Of a DNA stretch of 49,921 bases, positions 1 to 8,110 are shown one piece after another. The stretch spans positions 1 through 49,921 of the forward strand of contig JAUVHV010000011.1 of NCBI GenBank assembly GCA_030593065.1. The letters are read 5' to 3'. A model generated the notes under the pieces. It was not told where the DNA came from. It searched no databases and was given only the letters and a program-made list of their open reading frames with translations. The translations under genes were made by a program, and so were the position numbers. The first letter of the stretch is position 1; every line of letters starts with the position of its first letter. This DNA is from Candidatus Omnitrophota bacterium. Lineage in GTDB: Bacteria > Omnitrophota > Gorgyraeia > JABMRG01.

Positions 1-206
1 AGCAGCCTAAGCTCTATTCAGTGCTAAAGAGCTCAATAAGAAGCTTGAGCCGGGGCATGCTTAATGAGAAGCAGATAGAGGCAGCTATAACAGCCTATAT
101 AAACGGTAACCCCATGTTTATAAAATTACCGCCTGCGGCAATATATGATTATGACCAGCTTGAAGAGCTCCAGCGCCAGGCGTTTATGACATTGATAGCG
201 GCATAG
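1..206 (+). CDS. 3' end of a secreted-type protein, paralogue of the KASSAG protein C-terminus (partial)
   Basis: The frame is open from the window edge and stops at 204-206; the 5' end lies outside. The last 62 residues align without a gap, to the stop, with the last 62 residues of the KASSAG protein at 22489-24546. Both share SVL at the start of the aligned block, an LP pair in the middle, and the tail L-x-RQA-x3-LIAA. This is probably the same C-terminal domain on a second family member. Nothing catalytic is visible in the fragment, and its function is unknown. Confidence 0.75.
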   Translation, partial: QPKLYSVLKSSIRSLSRGMLNEKQIEAAITAYINGNPMFIKLPPAAIYDYDQLEELQRQAFMTLIAA

Positions 207-246
207 AGTATATTAAGAAGAAATAGTATAATATAAGGATTTTAGC

Positions 247-275
247 TTGACGTGAAGAATATATTTTGATAAAAT
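247..275 (+). promoter_or_regulatory. Sigma70-type promoter for the glycan locus
   Basis: TTGACG (247-252) and TAAAAT (270-275) are separated by 17 nt. It lies between the end of the truncated first gene and the first lipoprotein gene, and probably starts the glycan-locus transcript about 70 nt before the ATG at 353. Confidence 0.6.
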
Positions 276-279
276 AACT

Positions 280-309
280 ACCACTCTTTATTTTTTAAAA
301 GTGGTTTTA
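280..309 (+). promoter_or_regulatory. Leader hairpin with a short T-rich tail
   Basis: ACCACT (280-285) pairs with AGTGGT (300-305) around an A/T-rich loop and is followed by TTTAT. It lies between the promoter at 247-275 and the start codon at 353. It could be a weak terminator or attenuator, or simply a 5' stem that protects the mRNA. The strong ribosome-binding site AAGGAGG follows at about 338-344. Confidence 0.35.
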
Positions 310-352
310 TATAGATTATAACGATTTAAATCTTTAAAAGGAGGATAAAAGT

Positions 353-997
353 ATGAGAAAGATGTTATTACTTAGTATCTTCGCAATGATTATTGCATCA
401 TTTGCAATGACTGGTTGCGCCAAACAGGAAGAGATTGTGATAGAGGAGTTTGAAGTTCAGGATACGGTTACAGGAAGAGATTTTAAGGTATTTAATATTT
501 ATACAGATAAGTCATCTCCGGGCAATCATTATGTTCCTTCGGGCTGGATGGGTGATTTTAGTGATATAAAGGTAGATGACCGCTGGATGGAAGACGCGCA
601 TAGCGGCACTACTTGTGTGAGAATAGACTATCTTCCCCACCGTTCACAGGGAGCTGGCTGGATGGGTGTATACTGGCAAAATCCCGCAAATAATTGGGGC
701 TCTAAAAAAGCGGGTTTTGACCTTACCGGCGCAAAAAAGCTTGTTTTTTGGGCTCGTGGTGAAAAAGGTGGCGAGATAATATCAGAATTTAAGATAGGGG
801 GCATTACAGGAGAGTTTTCGGATTCCGATTCTGCTGGTATTGGCCCTGCCATGCTTACTTCAGACTGGAAAGAGTATAAGATAGATTTAGAGGGTAAAGA
901 TATGTCTCATATTATAGGCGGGTTCTGTTTATCGGCAAATGCTGATGACAATCCTGATGGGTTTGTTATATATCTTGACGATATAAAGTATGAATAA
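353..997 (+). CDS. Lipoprotein with a carbohydrate-binding beta-sandwich-like domain
   Basis: This 214-residue protein has a lipoprotein signal peptide ending in the lipobox MTGC (Cys at about residue 22), so it should be membrane-anchored in the envelope. The rest, about residues 45-214, is one domain rich in Trp, Gly and Asp, ending in the strand YLDDIKYE, typical of carbohydrate-binding jelly-roll folds. It is a clear paralogue of the secreted protein at 8111-8713: the two align almost without gaps and are more than half identical by eye. It is followed 24 nt later by a glycoside hydrolase gene, so it probably tethers or presents a glycan for that enzyme. An AAGGAGG site fixes the start. 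The CBM family and the ligand cannot be named from sequence alone. Confidence 0.7.
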   Translation: MRKMLLLSIFAMIIASFAMTGCAKQEEIVIEEFEVQDTVTGRDFKVFNIYTDKSSPGNHYVPSGWMGDFSDIKVDDRWMEDAHSGTTCVRIDYLPHRSQGAGWMGVYWQNPANNWGSKKAGFDLTGAKKLVFWARGEKGGEIISEFKIGGITGEFSDSDSAGIGPAMLTSDWKEYKIDLEGKDMSHIIGGFCLSANADDNPDGFVIYLDDIKYE

Positions 998-1021
998 AAT
1001 AGAGGGTGCCAAGGTAATATT

Positions 1022-2308
1022 ATGACTACTAAAAAGAACAAAACAAAACCAAAAAAGACAACGAAGAATAGAAAGCTTCTGGTATCTCTGCTTTTTCTGC
1101 TGCTTCTTCTGCTTTTAGGTGTAGCCACGGCACTGCTTTTTAAGTTTTCCAGCAAGCCCGGCACATATATACATAAGAATTCAAAAGGTGATTATGTATT
1201 ACTTGTGAATGGCAGGCCTTTTATGGTTAAAGGGGTATGTTATAGCCCCATACCTATAGGTGAGGGGTATGTGTACAACTGGTGGGGAGATACCGCAAAA
1301 CCCTGGATAGTAGATGGAAAACTTATGAAAGATGCGGGTATAAATACAGTCAGATTTTATGAGCCTGGTGACAAGCCATCACAGGTAAAGAAGGTAATAT
1401 CCGATTTTTATGAAAATTATGATATACGTTCAATTATGGGCCATGGCCTAGGATTTTGGGATTTTCCGCATGCAAATTACGCGGATCCGGTTTTTCAGCA
1501 AAAAATAAAGAGACAGGTATACCAGATGGTAAAGGCCTACAGGAATGAGCCTGGAGTACTGGCATGGGTCTTAGGCAATGAAGCGAATTATTCCTTTGAT
1601 GGAAGCGTAAACCCATGGTCTACCCCTGAACTTGATGCCATAGAGAACGCGCGTGACAGGAAATTGGCTAAAGCTAAGATATATTATACTTTCTTAAATG
1701 AGCTTGCCCTGATTGTGAAAAAGATAGACCCTTCCCGGCCTGTAGGCTTTGGCAATGGTGAGCTCGGCAGCATAGAGGTTGCTAAAGAATATAGCCCTGA
1801 TTTTGATTTTGCGGGTATTATAATCTATAGAGGAAAATCTTTCGGAAATATGTTTCGCCAGCTTAAAAATAGATACGGAAAACCGTCTATTGTTATTGAG
1901 TTTGGTTGTGATTCCTATAACGCGCTGAAACAGGAAACTGATGAAGAGAACCAGGCATTCTTTTTAAATGCTTTATGGAGTGAAATAGAATATAACACAT
2001 ATTTGGGTAAAGGTGAAGGAAACAGTCTAGGCGGTTGCATATTCGAATGGAATGATGAATGGTGGAAGCATGAACAGGATAGGACCAGTGACTGGAGCTT
2101 GCAAAATACCCAGGCAGGATGGACTAATGGATCTTATTACTTTGATACTGAAGGTAACCCCAATATGAACGAGGAATGGTTTGGAATAGTAGCTTTAAAA
2201 CCTGAAAAAGAGAACGGAGTCAATAAGAGGATCCCTAAAAAGGCCTATTACGTTTTAAAGGAAGTTTGGGGGCAGGGGGATAAGATGACTGCCAGTAACT
2301 GGAGATAA
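1022..2308 (+). CDS. Membrane-anchored clan GH-A-like glycoside hydrolase
   Basis: The 428-residue protein starts with a Lys/Arg-rich cytoplasmic tail and one Leu-rich helix (about 18-41), which should anchor it with the catalytic domain outside the cytoplasm. The domain (about 50-428) has the marks of a TIM-barrel retaining glycosidase: WVLGNEAN, with E187 as likely acid/base, and VIEFGCDSYN, with E293 as likely nucleophile. A third conserved block is GGCIFEWNDEWWK. The opening block, VNGRPFMVKGVCYSP, resembles the start of GH2, GH5 and GH72 catalytic domains. The protein at 6196-8094 is a paralogue. Its neighbours suggest action on a beta-glucan-like polymer, as hydrolase or transglycosidase. 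The family assignment is uncertain; the clan-level call is good. Confidence 0.7.
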   Translation: MTTKKNKTKPKKTTKNRKLLVSLLFLLLLLLLGVATALLFKFSSKPGTYIHKNSKGDYVLLVNGRPFMVKGVCYSPIPIGEGYVYNWWGDTAKPWIVDGKLMKDAGINTVRFYEPGDKPSQVKKVISDFYENYDIRSIMGHGLGFWDFPHANYADPVFQQKIKRQVYQMVKAYRNEPGVLAWVLGNEANYSFDGSVNPWSTPELDAIENARDRKLAKAKIYYTFLNELALIVKKIDPSRPVGFGNGELGSIEVAKEYSPDFDFAGIIIYRGKSFGNMFRQLKNRYGKPSIVIEFGCDSYNALKQETDEENQAFFLNALWSEIEYNTYLGKGEGNSLGGCIFEWNDEWWKHEQDRTSDWSLQNTQAGWTNGSYYFDTEGNPNMNEEWFGIVALKPEKENGVNKRIPKKAYYVLKEVWGQGDKMTASNWR

Positions 2309-2461
2309 TTTCGTTTAGGCCGCTCACGGAGCTCTCGGTATTTTTCCCCAAGGGGGTTTCTCTGGTCGCCCGGACATTTCGTCCCCGGTAGCCTCACTTC
2401 CCTTAGCATCTGTTCGCAAAGACACTGTATAAATAAGAAGTGCATTGGATAAGGAGTTACA
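2309..2461. other. GC-rich spacer with small hairpins between the hydrolase and transporter genes
   Basis: About 150 bp without a gene. The stretch at about 2318-2410 is visibly richer in G+C than its surroundings and contains the hairpins CCCC-AA-GGGG and GGAC-ATTTC-GTCC. It may be a dispersed intergenic repeat or a folded processing site that separates expression of the hydrolase from the transporter. No known riboswitch consensus was recognised. A ribosome-binding site (AAGGAG) for the next gene lies at the end. Confidence 0.3.
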
Positions 2462-3772
2462 ATGATAAAGTTTTTATTCTTAATTGTGGTTTTAGCTTTG
2501 ACAAGTGTTACTGGTTGCGCGCCAGGAGATGGTTTTGATAAAAGTAGTTCAGACAAAATAGTAGCCTGGCACTGGATGACGGATAGAGAAGATGCTTTTA
2601 CTGAACTCGCGGAAAAATACAAAGCACTTACAGGAACTGATGTTCAGTTTGAGTTATACGCGCCGACAGATGCTTATAGCGAAAAGATAAAAGGCGCCGC
2701 ACAGACAAAGACACTCCCTGATATTTTTGGTATCCTGGCGGATAAGAGGATTATATCATCATTTATAAAAGCGGGACACGTTCTCAACCTTAGCCCCTAT
2801 ATGGATATGGATGATGGCCAATGGGAAAAGACATTCTACGCAAAGGCCTTGAATGTCAACAGGTTCCTGCAGGGCAATGAATTTGAAGTTAGCCCAGGTA
2901 TATATGCCGTGCCATTAGATGTTATGAATATACAGATGATATATAATAAGGATCTCTTTAAAAAGGCGGGGCTTGACCCTGAAAATCCTCCTAAAAACTG
3001 GGCGGAATTTTTAGATGCGGGGAACAAGCTTCACGCTGCCGGCATACAAGGCATGGTAAGCGGGTGGGGAGAGATCTGGATGATAGATTGCCTTGCTTCT
3101 AATTACGCGTATAATATAATGGGTGAGCAAAAGTTTGTAGATACTATCAAAGGAGAGGCCTCGTACGCTGATCAGGATTGGATAGAAGTGTTTACTGTGT
3201 TTAAAGATATGAGGGACAATAACCTGCTTGCCAATGGCATAGTCACAATGGTAAATAAACACGCGGAGCAGATGTTTGCAAACCAACGTGCCGCGTTGGC
3301 ATTCAATGGTTCATGGTGTGTAAATGTATATAATGGCATGAACCCTGATTTAAATTACGGCGTAATGTTGCCCCCCGTATATTCAGATAAGTATCCTATG
3401 AAGATATGGGGCGGGGCAGGCGCAAGCCTTATGGTTAGCGCGAGGAGTAAAAATATAGATAAAACAATCAAGTTTCTAAAATGGCTTACTGCCAAAGACC
3501 AGCAGGCATATCTCGCGAATAAAACATGCAACCTCCCATCTAATAAAGAGAGCCTTGGTGAAATACCCCAGGCTTTGGAACAGTTTGTGGATGATATGGA
3601 CAGTGTTACCCATCCCAGTAACCTCAATGTCTCAGAATTCCCTAAAGTTATAGAAGCAAGAGACAAAGGCATCCAATCTATTATAATTGGTGAGAAGACC
3701 CCCGAAGAGGTAGCTTTAGAAGTTCAGGCTGTTAAGATAAGAGAACTGAAAAAACAAAAAGCCCGAAAATAA
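2462..3772 (+). CDS. Sugar ABC transporter substrate-binding lipoprotein (family 1, MalE/UgpB-like)
   Basis: The 436-residue protein has a signal peptide with lipobox VTGC (Cys at about 19), so it is lipid-anchored in the periplasm. The mature part shows the family 1 solute-binding pattern: an early WHWMTDRED strand, a KYKALTG helix, then IPLDV-like and IYNKDLFKKAGLDPE-NPPKNWAEF. This last block is very characteristic of oligosaccharide-binding proteins. The late blocks AALAFNGSWCV and WGGAGASLMV also fit. Two permease genes follow directly. No ATPase gene is in the window, so a shared MsmX/UgpC-type ATPase elsewhere is likely. Flanking glycosidases suggest an oligosaccharide ligand; the exact sugar is unknown. 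Confidence 0.9.
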   Translation: MIKFLFLIVVLALTSVTGCAPGDGFDKSSSDKIVAWHWMTDREDAFTELAEKYKALTGTDVQFELYAPTDAYSEKIKGAAQTKTLPDIFGILADKRIISSFIKAGHVLNLSPYMDMDDGQWEKTFYAKALNVNRFLQGNEFEVSPGIYAVPLDVMNIQMIYNKDLFKKAGLDPENPPKNWAEFLDAGNKLHAAGIQGMVSGWGEIWMIDCLASNYAYNIMGEQKFVDTIKGEASYADQDWIEVFTVFKDMRDNNLLANGIVTMVNKHAEQMFANQRAALAFNGSWCVNVYNGMNPDLNYGVMLPPVYSDKYPMKIWGGAGASLMVSARSKNIDKTIKFLKWLTAKDQQAYLANKTCNLPSNKESLGEIPQALEQFVDDMDSVTHPSNLNVSEFPKVIEARDKGIQSIIIGEKTPEEVALEVQAVKIRELKKQKARK

Positions 3773-3809
3773 GGCTGCTAAACCGTTCTTGAGAAGATTT
3801 GAGAAGAAT

Positions 3810-4703
3810 ATGGGAATTAGAAAAACGAAAAAAATATTTATAAATTACCTCTTTGTTCTGCCCGCAATATTATTATTTTGCACTTTTCATCTATACCCTT
3901 TTTTAAATGTTTTTCGTTATTCACTCTTTCAGTGGGATGGTATAGTAGAGTTTTCATCCGCAAAATTTGTAGGGCTTGCGCATTTTAAGGATATATTTAC
4001 GGCTAACCCGCAGTGGTGGTATTCTATGTGGCATGCTTTTTACGTTACCTTGCTCACATTAATATTTCAGAATGGGCTTGCCCTGCTTCTGGCACTTGCC
4101 TGCGATAGAGCAATAAAAGGCGCGCGGGCCTACAGAATGATATTTTTCTTACCACCTGTACTTTCCGGTATTGTCGTGGGCCTTATATGGCAATGGATAT
4201 ATGACGGGAATTATGGGCTCCTCAATCACTGGTTGACAAATATAGGGTTTGGCCATTTAGCCCGTGCGTGGCTTGCGGACCCAAGGACCGCTCTTACGTG
4301 TGTCGGTATTGTCCATATGTGGAAAGGTTTTGGTTGGGGTTTTATAATACTTCTGGCAGGCCTGCAATCTATACCCCGCGAATTGTATGAGGCAGCAAAA
4401 GTCGATGGCGCAGGCGCGTGGGATACATTCAGGCGCGTTACAGTGCCCCTGATGGTGCCTGTCTTTGTTCTTGTTACAATACTTACAATATTGAATACAA
4501 TGCAGATATATGATCTTATAGTCTCTCTTACAGGCGGCGGCCCTGGTTATCATACAGAAGTTCCGATAACCAGAATCCTGGCAGCAATGAGAGGCGGTTC
4601 GCAGCTTGGTTATGCGTGCGCTCTTGGTATTGTCTTCGGGCTTATACTACTTGTGGTATCATTTGTACAGATACAGGCTTCAAAACTGGCGAAACAGGAA
4701 TAA
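3810..4703 (+). CDS. Sugar ABC transporter permease (MalF/UgpA-like)
   Basis: About 297 residues with six predicted membrane helices. The N-terminal segment ILLFCTFHLYPFLNVFRYSLFQW is typical of MalF-type permeases. The cytoplasmic EAA loop, which docks on the ATPase, is present as YEAAKVDGAGAWDTFRRVTV in the second half. The ATG at 3810 is chosen; an upstream TTG at 3789 would add seven basic residues, and neither start has a perfect ribosome-binding site. It follows the binding-protein gene after a short gap, and the second permease begins one base after its stop codon. It should form a heterodimer with that protein. Confidence 0.9.
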   Translation: MGIRKTKKIFINYLFVLPAILLFCTFHLYPFLNVFRYSLFQWDGIVEFSSAKFVGLAHFKDIFTANPQWWYSMWHAFYVTLLTLIFQNGLALLLALACDRAIKGARAYRMIFFLPPVLSGIVVGLIWQWIYDGNYGLLNHWLTNIGFGHLARAWLADPRTALTCVGIVHMWKGFGWGFIILLAGLQSIPRELYEAAKVDGAGAWDTFRRVTVPLMVPVFVLVTILTILNTMQIYDLIVSLTGGGPGYHTEVPITRILAAMRGGSQLGYACALGIVFGLILLVVSFVQIQASKLAKQE

Positions 4704-4704
4704 A

Positions 4705-5589
4705 ATGCAGAAACCGATATATTATAAAATCAAGAAGTTTATGCTGATGTATTCGACTCATATACTGCTTATTATTATATCTTTGAGTTGCATTCTTCCT
4801 CTTTTATGGATGTTTTCATCAAGTTTAAAGACTCAGGCCACAGTCTTTTCTGATATGAGCTTGTTCCCGCAGAACCCGCATTGGGAAAATTTTTATATTG
4901 CCTGGACAAAAGGAGGTTTTGGCAGGTATTTTTTTAATAGCCTGCTCTATACTATAGTGGTTGTATCGGGTATCGTATTTATTACTTCTTTAGCGGCATA
5001 TGGAATTTCGCGCCTGAAGATACCCGGTAAGAATGTCATATTTTATGTTTTTTTAGCGGCTATGATGATACCTATCCCCGGAGCGTTTGTAGCATTGTAC
5101 GTGCTTCTTAATAAACTCGGCTTTTTAAATCCAAATACAGGTTTTCCATTGCTCGATAATGTTATTATGAGGCTCGGTTACATATTACCTTTGATAAACA
5201 GTGGATTGTCCCTCGGAATATATATGCTTAAGACATTTTTTGATAAGATGCCCGGTGATCTGGAAGATTCCGCGAGGATCGATGGCTGTTCAGTATTCGG
5301 CATATACTGGCATATAGCATTACCTATGGCAAAACCGGCAATAGCGGTTATCATCATCTTTAATACATTGAATGTATGGAATGAATACCTGCTCGCCATG
5401 CTTGTGTTGACAGGTAAGAGCCTGATGCCGTTGACCAGGGCGCTTATGGTATTTCGCGGTACGCATATTACTGAATACCCGCTTCTTATGTCGGGTATGA
5501 CAATTACAGTAATACCGATTATTATTATATATCTAATGCTGCAGAAACATATAATCGCAGGTATAACAGCAGGAGCGGTAAAGGGATGA
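4705..5589 (+). CDS. Sugar ABC transporter permease (MalG/UgpE-like)
   Basis: A 294-residue inner-membrane protein. The segment LSCILPLLWMFSSSLKTQ near the N-terminus and the EAA loop LEDSARIDGCSVFGIYWHIA are the standard MalG-family signatures. The ATG at 4705 is chosen because it lies directly after the stop of the first permease; a longer reading would run well into that gene. Its own stop overlaps the start of the next gene (ATGA at 5586), so the TPR-like protein at 5586 is translationally coupled to the transporter. It is the second half of the permease pair. Confidence 0.9.
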   Translation: MQKPIYYKIKKFMLMYSTHILLIIISLSCILPLLWMFSSSLKTQATVFSDMSLFPQNPHWENFYIAWTKGGFGRYFFNSLLYTIVVVSGIVFITSLAAYGISRLKIPGKNVIFYVFLAAMMIPIPGAFVALYVLLNKLGFLNPNTGFPLLDNVIMRLGYILPLINSGLSLGIYMLKTFFDKMPGDLEDSARIDGCSVFGIYWHIALPMAKPAIAVIIIFNTLNVWNEYLLAMLVLTGKSLMPLTRALMVFRGTHITEYPLLMSGMTITVIPIIIIYLMLQKHIIAGITAGAVKG

Positions 5590-6209
5590 AGGTTCGGTTA
5601 TTGGTTATCGGTTGCCGGTTACTGTTAATACTCTTTGTAATGATGCTGCTTACGGGATCAGTGTTAGCGTTGGAACTGCCGGAGGATATAAAGGGTTATT
5701 ATAAAGATAATGTAGCCGGTTCTCCGGGTATATCAGAAGGTGTGCCCCCTACAGTCAAAAAAGCGGATACAAAAGAAGGCGTTGATATGGGAAGAAGAGA
5801 GGCCAGGGAGTATGATTTCAGTAATGAATCACCAGAAGCTCTTACAGCAAAATCATGGGAGGCACTTAATAAAAAGGATGAGCATGCCGTACTTGCTTAT
5901 ACATCAAGATGCATAGAGCTTTATCAGGAAGATGCGAAAGATCAGGAGGCCAAGCTTGATGATTTTGCGCCATCAGGTTCTGAAATGGATTATGAAGCCT
6001 TAAATAATGTTGCTGTATCTTATTTTATACGCGGAGAATTTTATAAGCATAAGAAAGATTGGAAAGAATCGAGAAAAAATTATAAAAAGGCCATTGATAA
6101 TTTCTATTTCGCGCAATACTGGGATCCTCGTGGGTGGTGGTGGAAGCCTTCGGAGATATCAGAGGGTGAAATAGAGAAGATCGATTCAGGATATTATGAG
6201 AAGAGATAG
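5586..6209 (+). CDS. Secreted TPR-like protein of unknown function
   Basis: A 207-residue protein with an N-terminal signal peptide (about 1-28, cleaved after a VLA-type site). Residues about 85-190 are helical, with two TPR-like pairs: SWEALNKKDEHAVLAYTSRC, then a pair around NVAVSYFIRGEFYKHKKDW and YKKAIDNFYFAQYWDP. This suggests a periplasmic scaffold. It overlaps the upstream permease by four bases and the downstream hydrolase by 14, so it is embedded in the operon. A similar helical segment occurs in the N-terminal third of the next protein, and the two may work together. The signal-peptide codons are made of degenerate ggtt-rich repeats. No enzymatic motif is visible. Confidence 0.6.
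   Translation: MKVRLLVIGCRLLLILFVMMLLTGSVLALELPEDIKGYYKDNVAGSPGISEGVPPTVKKADTKEGVDMGRREAREYDFSNESPEALTAKSWEALNKKDEHAVLAYTSRCIELYQEDAKDQEAKLDDFAPSGSEMDYEALNNVAVSYFIRGEFYKHKKDWKESRKNYKKAIDNFYFAQYWDPRGWWWKPSEISEGEIEKIDSGYYEKR
5591..5625 (+). repeat. Degenerate ggtt-type tandem repeat within a signal-peptide coding region
   Basis: The first codons of the gene at 5586 contain five closely spaced ggtt units, such as ggttatcggttgccggtt. A similar T-rich pattern (ttttcggttttcgattttc) opens the next gene at about 6216-6236. Slippage-prone sequence at both gene starts may have helped create or move these signal peptides, but low sequence complexity alone could explain it. Confidence 0.35.
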
Positions 6210-8094
6210 AGATTCAATTTTCGGTTTTCGATTTTCAGTTATTCTGGCAATATTCGTATCTGTCCTGATAACAGGTTGCGGCCCAGGAAATGGTTTTAAA
6301 GAGGCTCCGAGTTTTAAACTTGCGAACAGAGGCAGCGAGGATATAGTAAATTATAAGAAATATGGTGAATTTGAGGGTATAGGTACTGAAAATTACCATT
6401 ATATAATAGAAGACCAGGCAGGCCTGTCAAAGGCTGTTGGTGAAGGCATATATCCAAACTCGTCAAGCGTGCTTAGATGCCCAGGGTATAAGGAGTTTAA
6501 GCAGCAGGGCAGGCTTAAGGGGCAGCATTGGGATTTTATAAATAAACCTGAATACCAGGCAAATTTTTATAAATGGGCAACTGCCTCTGAAGACAGAGGG
6601 ATAAAATTATTCTATACAGCCCTTGCTCTTGAAAAATCAGGCCATATAAAGCACGCTATTAAGGCGTATTACGCGCTCTGTGTAAATTTTCCAAAGACCA
6701 TCGGGTGGACATATTGGCATACACCATGGTATGCTGGCCAGGTCTCAATGGATAAGGTAAGATTTTTGTGCAAACAATATCCGGAATTTGGGTGGAAGCT
6801 TTACGGCGGATATATTATTGTGAAGGGCGGTTATGATGACAATGTAAGAAATGATATATTTATAGTGAACCCAGGACAGCTTGTTAAGGTAAAGCGCTCG
6901 CAGCTTTTTGATAAAAGAAGGGATGTAAGTAAACAGAAGGTTATTAAATCCACAGGCAGTGAGCATATAAAACTTCTCCAATATGAGGATAAATCCTGGC
7001 AGCTCCTGGTAGATAACAAGCCTTATATTATTAAAGGTATTGCTTATGAACCGAGTAAGATAGGCCAAACTCCGGATCAGGGCACCTTAGAGGATTGGAT
7101 GCAGCAGGATAATAACCGGAACTCCAAGGTAGACGCGCCATATGATGCCTGGGCTGATAAGAACAGGAATAATATTCAGGATGCTGATGAAAGGGAAGTC
7201 GGTGATTTCCATCTTTTATGGGATATGGGTTGTAACACTATAAGAATCTACCACCACGCTTCGAACATGCCCTTACTGAGAGATCTCTATAAAAATTACG
7301 GGATAATGTCTCTTATGGGTGATTTTATAGGAGCATACGCGATTGGTTCAGGTGCAAGCTGGTACAAGGGTACAGACTATTCAGACCCATTACAACAGCA
7401 GAATATGCTGGACAGCATTAAAGAGATGGTAGACAAATACAAGGATGAAGAGTATGTGCTTATGTGGGTTCTCGGAAATGAGAATAACTACGGTGTTGCT
7501 AATAACGCGAAGAAAGATCCTGTATCATATTATAAATTTGTTAATAAGGCGGCTGAGTTTATAAAATCAATAGATCCTCATAAGAGGCCGGTTGTTATAT
7601 GTAACGGAGAGGTAAAATTTCTTGATATATTTGCCAAAGAATGCCCATCAGTAGATGTTTTCGGTTTAAATTCATATCGCGGCAGCTATGGTTTTGGCCA
7701 TTTATGGCTTACTGTAAAAAACGAGGTCGATAAACCGGTTATTATAACAGAGTATGGTTGCCCGGCATACAATATGTACGCGGACCGGGAGCAATCAGAA
7801 GCTGAACAAGCGGAATTCTTAAAAAATTGCTGGATTGATATTATATCGAATTCAGATGGCTACGGCCAGGGCAATTCTTTAGGCGGAGTATTATTTGAAT
7901 GGGTAGATGAATGGTGGAAGGCTTATGAACCGAGCCTGCATGATACAAAGCCTTTATGGGCAGGTTCTTTTCCAGATGGCTGGATGCATGAGGAATGGTT
8001 AGGGATAACATCGCAGGGCAGTGGGAATGATAGTCCGTATCAACGGGTTTTGAGAAAAGCGTATTATGAATACAAGAAGCTGTGGAGAGATTAA
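6196..8094 (+). CDS. Lipoprotein glycoside hydrolase with N-terminal helical domain and Ca-binding-type loops
   Basis: A 632-residue lipoprotein (lipobox ITGC, Cys 28). Residues about 110-225 form a helical TPR-like region. Residues about 260-632 are a glycosidase domain paralogous to the enzyme at 1022. The acid/base candidate is E429 in WVLGNEN, the nucleophile candidate is E519 in ITEYGCPAYN, and GGVLFEWVDEWWK is conserved. An insertion absent from the 1022 enzyme carries two EF-hand or dockerin-type loops: D305-x-N-x-N-x3-D and D321-x-N-x-N-x-I-x-D-x2-E332. These are likely calcium sites close to the start of the barrel. The gene overlaps the previous one by 14 bases. It probably acts in the periplasm or at the surface on the same polymer as the 1022 enzyme, with different lengths or linkages. 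Confidence 0.75.
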   Translation: MRRDRDSIFGFRFSVILAIFVSVLITGCGPGNGFKEAPSFKLANRGSEDIVNYKKYGEFEGIGTENYHYIIEDQAGLSKAVGEGIYPNSSSVLRCPGYKEFKQQGRLKGQHWDFINKPEYQANFYKWATASEDRGIKLFYTALALEKSGHIKHAIKAYYALCVNFPKTIGWTYWHTPWYAGQVSMDKVRFLCKQYPEFGWKLYGGYIIVKGGYDDNVRNDIFIVNPGQLVKVKRSQLFDKRRDVSKQKVIKSTGSEHIKLLQYEDKSWQLLVDNKPYIIKGIAYEPSKIGQTPDQGTLEDWMQQDNNRNSKVDAPYDAWADKNRNNIQDADEREVGDFHLLWDMGCNTIRIYHHASNMPLLRDLYKNYGIMSLMGDFIGAYAIGSGASWYKGTDYSDPLQQQNMLDSIKEMVDKYKDEEYVLMWVLGNENNYGVANNAKKDPVSYYKFVNKAAEFIKSIDPHKRPVVICNGEVKFLDIFAKECPSVDVFGLNSYRGSYGFGHLWLTVKNEVDKPVIITEYGCPAYNMYADREQSEAEQAEFLKNCWIDIISNSDGYGQGNSLGGVLFEWVDEWWKAYEPSLHDTKPLWAGSFPDGWMHEEWLGITSQGSGNDSPYQRVLRKAYYEYKKLWRD

Positions 8095-8110
8095 AAAAAG
8101 GAGAAAAGTA

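Noticed and set aside
2318-2410. Considered as a c-di-GMP or other known riboswitch, given the PilZ genes
   Set aside because: The conserved core of GEMM-type and other common riboswitches could not be placed on either strand.
2248-2622. 124-codon open frame on the minus strand
   Set aside because: It spans the 3' end of the hydrolase gene, the GC-rich spacer and the start of the binding-protein gene, has no ribosome-binding site, and its translation lacks any domain-like pattern.
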